Shown here one piece after another: positions 10,637 through 21,900 of a DNA stretch of 64,000 nt (within the stretch, counting starts at the first letter, position 1; every line of letters begins with the position of its first letter). Below the pieces are notes generated by a model that was given only the letters and a program-made list of their open reading frames with translations, was not told the DNA's origin and did not search any database. The stretch comes from Trissonchulus latispiculum (lineage: Eukaryota; Nematoda; Enoplea; Enoplida; Ironidae): positions 1-64,000 of the forward strand of contig JASAND010000850.1 in NCBI GenBank assembly GCA_030248195.1, in the 5' to 3' direction. A program made the translations under genes and the position numbers.

Positions 10637-13556
10637 TGCGTTCGCGACTATGAAGGCACCTTAACAGCTGAACGGTTTAATCTGATTTAAAAAGCAAAAT
10701 GTTCAGCTCGTCAAACTCTACAAAATGATGCGACTAATGTGCCAACTAATTGTGCCAACTAATTAAGTATTAGCTAATTAACATCACAAAATTAACGTTA
10801 ACACAGGAAGTGTTAAGCGTGCGCAATTGTTCAAATTGCGCACTGTTCAATAAAACTTTAATTAATAATTTCTCATTACCTGCTTAATATCGCTTGGTGC
10901 TGTAAGTATAAAAAATGTTCAGTTTTTCGAGCCCTACAAAATGATACCACTTTCACTCGGGTTTGCGTTCATAAAAAATCCTCAAATTTATATATTGGTC
11001 TTGAACAAATTTAGAACATGCCCGAGTGAAAGGGTGGTAGTACGCGCGACTTCCACTCGCCTGGCTGCCGGGGTTGCCAGGACCGGATCGAATAGCGGCT
11101 CGGGACGACCCCTATGGGCTTTAGATAGGTAGGAATTTAGATGTAGAAGTGGTTCGGTAAGTCGGTAGGTCGATAAGTAAGGACTGCGTAGACTGGCTGC
11201 TGAGACAGTGAGTGAGTGAGTTTTTGCATTTTTGGTAGAAACCAGTTAAAACTAATTATACGCAAAAACTCACCCACAAAGCAGCATATTAATTTATTTT
11301 ATGATCAAATAATTGATGCAGGCAGGAAAACTGTTTAATCGTAGAATTCTAAGTCAAACAACCAGCGGTATTAATTCATAATTAGCATTACGTAGGTTTC
11401 AGTGATTTAATGTATGTAAGTGGATAGGTAGTAGTAGCAAATAGCTAGTATTTGACCATATTCCAACATTAGAGATTCAACTAAAAACGCCAAGTTCCTT
11501 CATGTTTGAGATTGGCAGCAGGTCACGGGAAACAAGCCTGTTTCCCGTGACAAATCAGCGAAATTGGGCCCGAATCAGGCCAGAAGTACAAGTCTTGTCC
11601 CTTCATTTTGTCTGCTCAAAAGAACCTGTGAACTTCTGTCAGAATCCCTTTGTATTAATCTAAAACGGGCCAGGCGGCCCGGTTTGTGCAAGGAAAGGAA
11701 AGAAAACAAGCGAGATTCTCAAATAGGGCGCGAATAGCGAGTTTTCACACGGATTTGGGATTGTTTCGTCCAATTGCAAGCTCATTAAGATCTAAGGTGG
11801 AACCCAAAATGAAAACATCACGAGTCATTTTGTCCACGCAAAGAATTACATTAAGCGTAACCAAATTTAACAAGTTGAAACCTAAAATGGCCCAGAAGGC
11901 CCATTTGGTGACAAGAAGTTACCAGAAACGGTTAATATTGTCAACGAGGCAATAACCAACGATTTTGTGTCATTGGGGCCCAAAATGCACATGTTGGGTC
12001 AGGAAAGCAAAAGAACGAGTAATGGTTGCTGGGTTCGATTCCCACACCGTAAACTTGTACTAATGGGTTTTAGCCTATTTGATTCAGGTGCGGAAAGAAG
12101 CCCTGTCCTGCCTCAATTTGCGTCCGAGATTGATTCCATTACGGTGAACCCAGTCAGAACCTCGATTCAGTCATATTAGTGGTATCAGTATTGTCCACAG
12201 AAGGACCTCGTCAAGTTGGAAGCGATTATCAGTGAATTGTATCAGTCCGAGTCAGTCTAGCGAAGGTACATTGGCAACTGAATGATCTTGTAGAGTAGAC
12301 CACGGCAGCGATAACTACAGACCAAACCTGATCAAGTTGGGAATCCTATTAACCAACACAGAGCGAACTTTCATTATCTCCCAAGCCAAAAACAGCCTTA
12401 ACCCATTTTCAGTCTAGAATGTCTATCTCCTGCACCCTATAGTCCAAAATCGTCACCCCGACCTTCTTGCTTTGATCCCCGTCCAGAAGACCAGAAGACT
12501 GCTATTGTATTATTGTATTAATATAGATCAAAGTAGGAATAAGTAAGGAAGGACTTCCCAACCCCCCAACTGTTTCGAATCATCCTCAAATTCTATCTCA
12601 CATAGCATCCCTGAACTGAGTGTCGGAGCGAAAGCGGTGACCGACTTCGGGGGCTCACCCAAAGACCGACCCTAGGTTTACCATTAGTAACTTAGTTTAT
12701 TGTGATACTAGTTTGACAGTCCTATTGTAAGGGGACGTATAAAGAGTAACAAAGCACAAGCACATAGGGTAACACACAGCATATAGGGAACTTGAGTTGA
12801 GTAATCGGTAGAAAGAGTTAGTAGAGTCGAAGGGTGTAAAAGGCGTTAGGAGTATCGACCTTGTCCCAACAATTTAATCAAAGTTTGTAATATTATTCCA
12901 AATCGGAATAATATTAATAGTAACCTAAAGGGCAAATATCTGGCAACTCTGGTACAGTAAATTTGTACTGTAGCATATTGTACTATATCTGAACCGCTGG
13001 TATTGTAATAGTTGTCACTTTGAACACGCTTTTGTACTACTCATAATTGTATTGTTTTATTATCTGTGTGTTAGTTACCGAGTCTTATTACAAGCGATAA
13101 AGGCGCGTTAGCCTGCAAATGCGGTGCCGGTGCGTTTACCGTCGAGTCGATTTTCAAGCAAACAAAGGCGTGTTTGTCTTCAATTACGGTGCGGTTGCTG
13201 TTCAGCCGCTACTCACAGGAATCCAGGGCAAATTTATCACAAGTAAGTTTTCCTGGCGATCTCTAGTCTGATGATCCAGTGAGGAACTCATCTAAATCCA
13301 GTGCTGTCTGCGAGAAGCAAGTGCTGACCCCGCTTGCTGCCCAATTGGAAATCAGGAGCCTCAAACGAACTCACCGACAAAGACCCCTTCCAAGGTTGGC
13401 TGCAGAGAATCTCTGATTCAGGAACACCACCTTTCAGAGATCTGGTGCGTAGTCTGTTTCCTTGCGATCAGACGTGCTGACCTTCCGTGTAATTGAAAGA
13501 TTGGAGCCTAGAGCAGATTGTGTCTTGGATCTTGCTCACTTCATTACACATTTTTA
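10637..13556. other. Gene-free stretch
   Basis: No supported gene. A short inverted pair lies at about 10941-10962 and 11020-11042 (TACCACTTTCACTCGG and its complement). An 89-codon frame at 11689-11955 and others are unsupported. Bases around 13080-13200 hold a diverged internal duplication (AAAGGCGCGTTAGCCTGCAA and a related copy 60 bp on). Confidence 0.35.
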
Positions 13557-14099
13557 ATGCGTTTAGCTAGCTTTTCAGGTCTAAAAATAAGTCTTGCTTC
13601 TTAACAAAAAGTTTGCTAGCACACTAACCAGAAAGCCAAAGTCCTCGAAACCTACAGACAGTTTGCCCCTATTAGAGCCTAATATTTGCTAAAAAGCTGG
13701 GGTAGGCTATGGGCTGTCAATTTTATTAGATCGCAAACGGCGCACGGTCATGTCACAACTTTTCGCCAAATTTCAAACTTTGAGCTGTTATAGCTGAAGA
13801 AGGAAGCAACGATCCAAAGCCGGAATACTTTTAATATTTAGCACTACTATCAATTAACATTTATGGCTGAAAGTTTCAGATGGTCCGCTAATCCAACAGA
13901 GCTAAAAAAACCTTTTTGAAAAATCCCATTTTTCGCACCAAAATTTGTACTTTGGCGTCCTGCCAAAAACAGTGTAGGTGAGATATATTATTGCCCACCC
14001 TAAACTTTTTACTTTGATATGTTGGCTAATGTTGGGGGCAAAAGTAGCTCTCTCCGACGATGTTGTGCCAACCCGTTCGTAGCCCCCACACCCCTTAAG
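13557..14099. repeat. Dispersed repeat family F, copy 2
   Basis: Matches 4191-4734 nearly end to end. It ends in TTAA at 14096-14099, immediately against the next element. Confidence 0.7.
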
Positions 14100-15104
14100 G
14101 TGCTGGTATCGCTTTGTGTAAATTCGACCCTACAAGCTTCAATTCTTCATGAAAGTGGATGAAACTTTCGAAATACATTATTTTCGCGCTCTTTAACATT
14201 GTGGGACCAGTCCCGGCTTTTTAGGTGTAAAGATAAGAAAGTTTCGGTTTCTGCCCTTATTCTCTCAGTACACATGGTCGCTACACTGGATTTTTTGATA
14301 TGGCTGGAAAAAACCATTTTTGGGGTCAAAAAATGGCCATTTTGAAGAAATCAGTTTATTCAAAATTACTGCCAAATCTTACAGTCAATTTCGGCTTATT
14401 TATACTCAATCAATACACCGTCCAATTGCGCATTTTATCAATACCTATTCGCTGGAGTTCGTTGCTATAAGCTAGAGACTTCGCCAAAAAACCATTTTGG
14501 CAAAATTGCGATTGTTTTGTTTTGAACATTGATTTCTCAAAAACTACTCAATGGATTCCCGTGATTTTTGGCTGAATGAAAATTCGCCTTATTGCGGAGG
14601 GACATTTTTCTTGGTTTGAGCTACAACATTTCCAGTTGTGAGAAAACTGAATAGAAAGTTGCGAAATTTCGTGTCACCGCGCATTTGCCGTATTTTCTGG
14701 AGTACTGGGACTTGTTGAGCCAAATCCAAAAAATGTCCCTCGCCCCACATGTCCTTCATATCATGGCTCAAGAAGAAATTTTGGCCGATTCTACAGTTTT
14801 GAGAAATCGGTGTTCAAAAATGTTTGGACTATATTCAGTCTGCCAGATGTCATCATGTCGGAAATTTTTTTGCTATTTTCTTGCCAATTTTGCTAGCTAA
14901 GCTCATGTTAATGTACACATAATAAGCTTTAAAACGATGTATAAAGCTCTTTCCAACTCCCAAAATTGCGAAAGTTATAGGGTTTCGAAAAATCACCAAA
15001 CCGACACTGCACAAAAGGATGCCGGCTCCTTAAATTAAATGATACAAATTCTAGCGTTTCGAAAAAATCACCACAAAAGCACTGCACAAAAGCATAGCAC
15101 CACC
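14100..15104. mobile_element. TTAA-flanked inverted-repeat element, copy 1
   Basis: TTAA at 14096-14099 and TTAA at 15105-15108 flank an element starting GGTGCTGGTATCGC and ending GCATAGCACCACC, imperfect inverted repeats. A second copy lies at 42776-43760 with shared blocks such as CTCTTTAACAT and GACCAGTCCCG. No transposase frame was seen. The TTAA target suggests a piggyBac-like or Kolobok-like non-autonomous element; which one is not decidable. Confidence 0.65.
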
Positions 15105-15450
15105 TTAAGTTAGTAAAGCATGTGATTAATATAGAGATAAAACAAATTAAGGTTCGGCCATAACTTGAGGGAAACAAACTAACAAAACCTATCAACTGAA
15201 TTTGAAACTATTGCTTTAAATTGCTGCTTTGATTGAGTACGACTGGGACCTTTGGCATCCTTTATTTGTCATGCCCTATTGTAAATTCTGTGAGACACTT
15301 GAAATGTCAACGGCACCCTTTGTGGGAGAAACGACACACAATCGATTTTAACGGCGGGATCATTTGTTACGATGATAGGATTTGAGGAGCGACTAAGCTT
15401 TGATTACAGTGCAAAGCCGTTTACAAACAGCATACATTGAGTGAGATCAA

Positions 15451-15793
15451 GAGTACCTAATAACTAAGAGTGTGACAAGCGTCAAGCTCTTAGTTATTAG
15501 GCTTGTGGACATGATCTGCACGATAACGGCTGACGCTGACCCCCCCACAAATTAGACCCATCACTTCAAAGAAATTCGCACGCTATGCCTACGTTCTAAA
15601 GCTCGAAAACACAACTACTCAGTTGGTTCAATATGCGTCTGTTGCGAGCTTCAGCACACAATCATAGCGTGCGAATATCTTTGAAGTGATGGGTCTAATT
15701 TGTAGGGGGTCCAGCCGTTATCGTGCATATCATGTCCCCAAGCCTAATAACTAAGAGCTTGACGCTTGTCACACTCTTAGTTATTATGTACTC
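15451..15793. mobile_element. Foldback element with nested hairpins
   Basis: Long inverted arms begin GAGTACCTAATAACTAAGAG and end with the complement at 15793. Each arm itself contains an inner hairpin (CTAATAACTAAGAG with CTCTTAGTTATTAG). The core (ACAAATTAGACCCATCACTT and its complement) is shared with the element at 48877-49522. Confidence 0.75.
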
Positions 15794-15811
15794 AATGGTG
15801 AGATTAATTCT

Positions 15812-17369
15812 GGGGCCGTATTCTCAAAACTTAGTTACAGATAGCCCTATCTGTAACTAGGTTTAGGGGTGTTAGTTGCAGCTATTAATAAAGCTAGTTA
15901 TAATTACAGCTAATTGTAAGCTATATTTATCATTAGTAAAGCTAGCTAAACTTCATTCTTAGCTAGAGGTAACCCTAGTCCTAGCTACAGATAGCCCTCT
16001 TCCTAGTTACAGATATGCCTATCTGTAACTATTATAGGTTTGAGAATAACAGTTAAACAGAGAAATTAAATAAATAGAAAACTCTTATTTAAGACAAATG
16101 CAATGGTTAAAAGGATTAGTTTTTAAGCAGTTTCTAAGCATTCCAATCGATAAAAAGTAACTTAAAGCCCGGTTCATACTTGTCTCTATGTCTCTGTCTC
16201 TGAGTCTCTGTCTCTAAGTCTCTGTCCTTTTGTCTCTACACTGATAGAGACAAAACGTTCATACTTAAAAGGACAAAAAAACAGAGACTAGGTCATGTGA
16301 TAACTAATTCAAATGCTATTGGCCACTGGGTTTAACCAAAACCGAGCAAAAAGTATTTCAATCAAAAAATATTACGGCCATGCTGTTATTTGAGGGGAAA
16401 GAAAATGAAAGAAAATGGAAAACTTTCTTTAAATAAAGAAAAAGAAAAAGAAAATGCTCCTTGAATTTCATAATTTGAGTAATGGCTTCACGCTGTGCGA
16501 AGCCTAAACTATTGGCAACACTTGCACTTTTCACCTATGCTTAGCGTTCATATTTTCGGCTTCGCACATATTGCTTATATCACTGACACTGACAGCTGTC
16601 AAATCTTCGCTCGCCCTATTGAAATTTTCTTCTTTCCCAAGAAAAAGAAAAAGAAAATGAAAGAAAATTTAAAGAAAATTTTGTCCCCTCAAATAACAGC
16701 ATGGCTGTATGTTACTATTGTTGTCCCATTAACAGCCGAAGTTCTATTATGTTGAAAATTGACTTTAAAATTAGTTATAAATGTAGTAACTTTGAAATAT
16801 CCAACTTAACAGACATTTCACGTGTTAGAATCTGCTATTTTGATTGGCTGCCGCTTAAGGACAGGCAGAAAAGTTGAGCATTGTTCGACTTCGCTTAGAG
16901 ACTCTTAAGGACAGCTTAGAGACAAAAGGACAAAAAGACAGAGACAGGTATGAACCGGCTCAGGACAGAAACATAGAGACAGAGACCTAGAGACAGAGAC
17001 TCAGAGACAAGTATGAACCGGGCTTAAGCTTAACAATTTTTAATATCTAAAAAAATTTGTTAAAAAGCTGACTCGCAAATTGCAAGTCAGCATTTTCCCC
17101 TATCTATAACTAGGACTAGGCCTATCTACAGGTAGGGTTACCATGCTTTTAGAATAAGAATACAACTAGGGCTGTTTAGAACTAGAGGTAGGGGTATTTG
17201 TAACTAGAGATAGGCCTATTCCTAGTTATAGATAGGTGTAATTTAGTTTCAGATAGGGCTATCTGTAGCTAGAGATAGGGGTATCTGTAGCTACAGATAG
17301 GCTATCTGTAACTAGAGGGAGGCCCATTCCTAGTTCATAGAACCTATCTGCATTTGAGAATACGGCCCC
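15812..17369. mobile_element. Inverted-repeat element with CTATCTGTAACTAG subterminal repeats
   Basis: The ends are GGGGCCGTATTCTCAAA and its complement. Inside both ends are many degenerate copies of a CAGATAGxxCTATCTGTAACTAG-type unit. The centre is occupied by the separate element at 16166-17024. No coding region. Family uncertain. Confidence 0.7.
16166..17024. mobile_element. Harbinger-like MITE, GTCTCT type, copy 1
   Basis: Terminal inverted repeats AGCCCGGTTCATACTTGTCT are flanked by TAA on both sides (16163-16165 and 17025-17027), the 3-bp target typical of PIF/Harbinger elements. Subterminal DNA consists of runs of GTCTCTG-type repeats. A second copy is at 44657-45152, and a relative with different subterminal repeats is at 28788-29122. 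It is nested inside the 15812-17369 element. Confidence 0.8.
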
Positions 17370-17401
17370 TGATGTCACAGCCTACAACATTCTCAATCAG
17401 A

Positions 17402-18690
17402 AAATTTCAGGCTGCACGCGTGCCGCCTAGTCTTTTAGCGTTCCTATCATTGTAAGTTCTCATTATAGCGTGTGGACCGCAATTTTCGTTGGCGCGGATG
17501 CCGCATAATGCGAAATAGGCTTTTAGCATTCAGATTATTTTAAACTCCATGTTACAGCGTGCAGACTGAAGTGCACGCGTACCGGCTGAAATGAACTTAG
17601 TCTTAGCTAAGGAATGCCTAACTTAGCATCAGACATGTGCAGGAAGGGAAGTTCTGGCGGGGTAGGGGGTGAGCCGGCGGCTGGAGGCCGCCGGAAAACC
17701 GGATTTTCCGGTTTTTTGCCCAAAAAACCGGAAAATACGAAGTCTGGGGGGGGGGGCGGAGGGACCCCTCTGGGGGGTGAGGTCCAGGTCTGGGGGGGGG
17801 GGGGGTGAACCCCCCAAAAACCCCCAAGCACATGTATGCTTAGCATACCCATGTTTGCTCTCAAGTACCACTGTTTCGCTGTCATTAATGTTGTATTTAA
17901 TATTTTATGCTTCAACTGATTTAAGTTTACATTGATGCTGGACCTGTTGCGGTTCCTGTTTTTACTATTTTTTCGAGGCATTCCTGTTTTCAGCTAAAAT
18001 TCCTATTTTTATTCAACCGTTCAAAGTTCAGCCTGTTTTGCTGAACAGAAAACAAAAATTTCATGTTTTTTAAAAAACAACTTAAATTCTACTTGTATTT
18101 ATATTTCCATTTGTTTTTGCCTCTATTTGCACTCGTATTTGCATTTTCAGTTCATAAAAAGTTTTCAATAATGTCTCGGAAATTTAACTACGTTCCTTTA
18201 AATCACTTTAGTTGTTAAACGTTTGCAAGTAACCAACGAATAATACATTTGCATGATATCATAATGTTAAAACTTGGCTTGACTTAAAAATGATAATTTA
18301 TTATGAACTAAAATTATTACATTAAATGGAACTACAAATTGAAGTACAAATAGAATTAACAAAGGTAATGAATAAAAATATTACTGCCTAATTATAAATA
18401 TAACTGCAAATGCAAATGAAATTTAAAGTTACAAAACGACTGCAAAATAGTGGGAGCAAACATGGGAATACTATTAGACTAAGTTCATTTCAGGCAGCAT
18501 GCGTGCCGACCGGAAATGTCAGTCTACACGCTAAACGTTGAGTTTGAACTAGTCGGAATGCTAAAAGCCTAAGCCGCGTTAGACGGCACGCGTGCCAGCC
18601 AACTGAAAATTTCAGTCCACACGATGTAATGCGAACTTACAATAATAGGAACGCTAAAAGGCTAGGCGGCACGCTTGCAGCCTGAAATTT
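17402..18690. mobile_element. Long-TIR element upstream of gene A
   Basis: About 200-bp inverted arms: the left begins AAATTTCAGGCTGCACGCGT, the right is its diverged complement ending at 18690. Shared arm blocks include ATAGGAACGCTAAAAG and its complement. The interior holds a G/C-homopolymer block (17640-17830) that resembles 38054-38140. No transposase. It ends 93 bp before the start codon of gene A, so it may contribute promoter or 5'UTR. Confidence 0.7.
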
Positions 18691-18783
18691 CTAAGCATTT
18701 GATGAGTTTATCAGTCAATCGCATCGGATCGCATCCTAAACTACAGTAGCCTTAATCATACTTTTCCCGTCTATTTCGTGTTC

Positions 18784-18935
18784 ATGGAAGGGATGTCGTC
18801 AAATTCAAAAGAGTCCGAATCGGAGGAAGAGTCCAGGCTTCTAGCCATGAAGAAATTGTGGCTAGACTTTTGTTATGATACGTCGATGATGGGTTTCAAA
18901 TACATGCATCCCATGTACAAGTCAACTCTCAGAAG
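18784..18935 (+). CDS. Gene A exon 1 (start, N-terminal gating segment)
   Basis: Begins ATG GAA GGG; an acidic Ser/Glu stretch is followed by LWLDFCYDTSMMGFKY, the cytosolic segment that precedes TM1 in the family. It ends AGAAG before donor GTTAGG, phase 2. Confidence 0.75.
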
Positions 18936-21900
18936 GTTAGGTTTTATGCAATCGATAGATTTGAATTGCGTTGGATTAGTGATGTTTCAGCATACTGCTC
19001 ATAATAGCGAGTACTTTTAAACTCTGCTCTGTGCACTAGACAAACTAGGGTTATCGCACCTGTAATATTATGAAATAATGAAGCTGTAAAGAAATGTAGT
19101 TATCCGTTTACCCTGTCATCCTTTCTGTTCAACATTAAAATGTCCCACTGACCACGGTTTGATAGCTGAGACTTTGTACCTTCTTTTTCCTGATGCGCCT
19201 CTCGACTCAGCACATCTACTATGGTCTGTTTGAAACTTATCTAAACACGCCGCACATGCTATTCATAGTGTTTTCCATGAAACATATACGCTATATGTTA
19301 GAAAAGTCAATGCGGATAGATGTCATGCAAATTAGTTTTGCAAAAGACGCGCGATCCTTCAACAGAACTTCAGTTCAGACGCATTCGCTGTATCTTCCAT
19401 CCAACTTACTATTTACCATATTCGTATCTTTTTATTCCGCCGGAGGCGGAATCTTTGTAATGGCTGAACCCAAAACCAATGGTAATTCTAAAGATGGTTT
19501 GATTTACTCAGTATGTTTAGCACGTAAACCTAGCTGCGACAGTTTTTTTCGCTAAGGGGTGCGCTGTCTGAATACCGCGTTGAAGCAAGTTGATCGGAAG
19601 CGTGAAACTTTTATGTAAAGAAACGGATTTCGGTTAGGTACTGCTTTTAGCCAATTTGGGTACTGAGAGGTCTGTTTCACGTCTTAAATCACAAACTTCA
19701 GACTTTAATCTCTCAGCCCTTTCTAATGGTACAAGTTTGGGGGTCGGGCAAACTTGTCCTGAATAAAATAACAATCAGAGCACTGGTGAAATGGCTCGAA
19801 TTAACACAATCGGAGCGCTGGTTAAATGGCTCAAAAGTCAAGTCAGTCAATCCTAAAGTTACCTAATAATTAGTTGACCACTCAATGAAACTTTGAAGTC
19901 AACTAATTATACTACCTAAACAAGGCTTCCGTAACTAAAACTCTGGTCCACCTTGTTCTCAAATCAGTTCCCTAATCTACAGACAACGCCAGCGAGACAG
20001 ATGATTTAAAGTTAGGCTTTTACTGTACAGGGTTTTTTGCAATTAGAATCCAGAGTCAAAATGCTTAATCAATCTGGCAATAGTAGCAGTGACAGACACA
20101 AGATGTAACAATTAATTCAGGAACTTTAGAGTCGATTCGACAAGAGAATATCTCAACAAACAAAACTATGAATAACAAGGACTATCTTTGATCCAGCAGT
20201 TTGCTAACTTACATTACCCTCCAAAGTTGACACGGAAATCCACAAATATGATGACGGCAGAAAATGAGTTACAGCAAATAACACGAGAACAGGTGTGAGA
20301 GTGAGGTGACCAACAACTGGTGAAACAAGGCAGGGGATTCACTTCAAGCAAGATGCAACACAGACACAACCAGCCAATACAGGCGCGAGTACACAGGCTC
20401 AACGGCCAAACCACGAGAAAAACAAGACCTGGTCTAAAAACCGACCGGACAGTATAACAGTCAACCTCAAACTGATTAAAATTGGGGGTTCAGTCACCTT
20501 CTCCCCTCTCACTACCTGTCCACGTGAAAATCTGCAATTTCGGTCTTTTTGATTTCTTTTGATGGGAAGGCGAAACTATACGAAAGAAAAGGCATACGTC
20601 ATGATAAGCATGACGTATGAGATTGCTTTTGGGCTCATGGGGCTCCCCAAAATTTCTGTCTTAAGACGATTAACCCCACTTTCTAGTTTTGAACTTCTTA
20701 GGACGAAAACAGTGCAATTTTCCAAATCAGTCAAGCAAATAGAAACCACTATTTCACTATTATCAAGACAACATTTAAGGCAATTTCCACATAAGTCGGA
20801 AACACGAAAGACATCAAAAACCATGCGGTCAGATTTGTACAAAAATATAGGATTAGGATTCAACAATTATTGTACAAAAATATAGGATTAGGATTCAACA
20901 ATTAGAGTACAAAAATTAGTTAGTATGTTGTACAAAAGTTAATTAGTTTACAGAATTGAAGTTAGCTCACAAAAAGTTCACAAGTAAAGCTCACAAGAGT
21001 TAGTAAGTCAGGCTCACAAGAATTAATTCACGGTTATCGAGCTTACACAGAGTCAACAGAGTCAAGAGTTTGAAAACAGAAAACAAAAAACAGAAAACAG
21101 TCGTATTTTTTTAGCCAGTTTCTACCTCTGGGCTAAGAATGAATTTTTCTTGCCCTTACATTTACACTGATTGCTCGGGCTTTCCTGCCTACTTCCATTT
21201 ATTTTATTTTTGTTTGTTTGAAAATCTGCAATTCAACAAAAAGAAATTTAAAACTGTGACAACCTTTTATTCGTGTCCCCCCTTGGCAGAGCCGGATTTG
21301 TGTGAACACAGTCAGACAACCTTGATAATGCAAATTAGATAAGCATACATAATTTTATTTGACCTTGATGGTTGCATTAAAGTTGCTGTGATGCTAGAAG
21401 TATCTTTAAAGGTCCGATATAGGCCAATTGCTCAAGTCATGCTCACTCCCTATTACTTCCCTTCCCTATTTAGCAGCTAATATTTAATGGCCTTGAGAAA
21501 TGGACTGTTTTTCCAGCGACTGTGGAGCGCATGTTATGTAAACGGGAGGGTTGATTTTTACCAGAAGTTAGCCTACCTATGCACAATACTTACAAATGTG
21601 AGGAAAGTAATTAAGGTTCGACTGTGCCACTCTTGCAATGACGGAAAACATTTGCTACCTAGTAAATAAATATATTACAAAGGGGTCCCCACCAATTTGA
21701 CAGAGGTATCGAATGAATTAATTGCAGCAACAAACAATTAAGCTGTTCCCTGATTGGGGGTATATACATTCCATGAAAACTACATGTTTCAATCACAATA
21801 TGACACTTCTATGTTCATACCTCAGGTCCAGAGTAGCAAGTGAGCAATAGGGTTGCAAGCTTGTACTGATACCAAAAGCAATCACGTTTAATCGAAAGCA

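Noticed and set aside
12020..12060. tRNA-like T arm (GGGTTCGATTCCCA)
   Set aside because: No matching acceptor, D or anticodon stems around it.
19193..19555. 120-codon + frame in gene A intron 1
   Set aside because: No splice-phase fit with neighbouring exons and no recognisable motif.
20559..20885. Overlapping + and - frames of about 100 codons
   Set aside because: Open on both strands with no motif, and the + frame ends in a tandem repeat.
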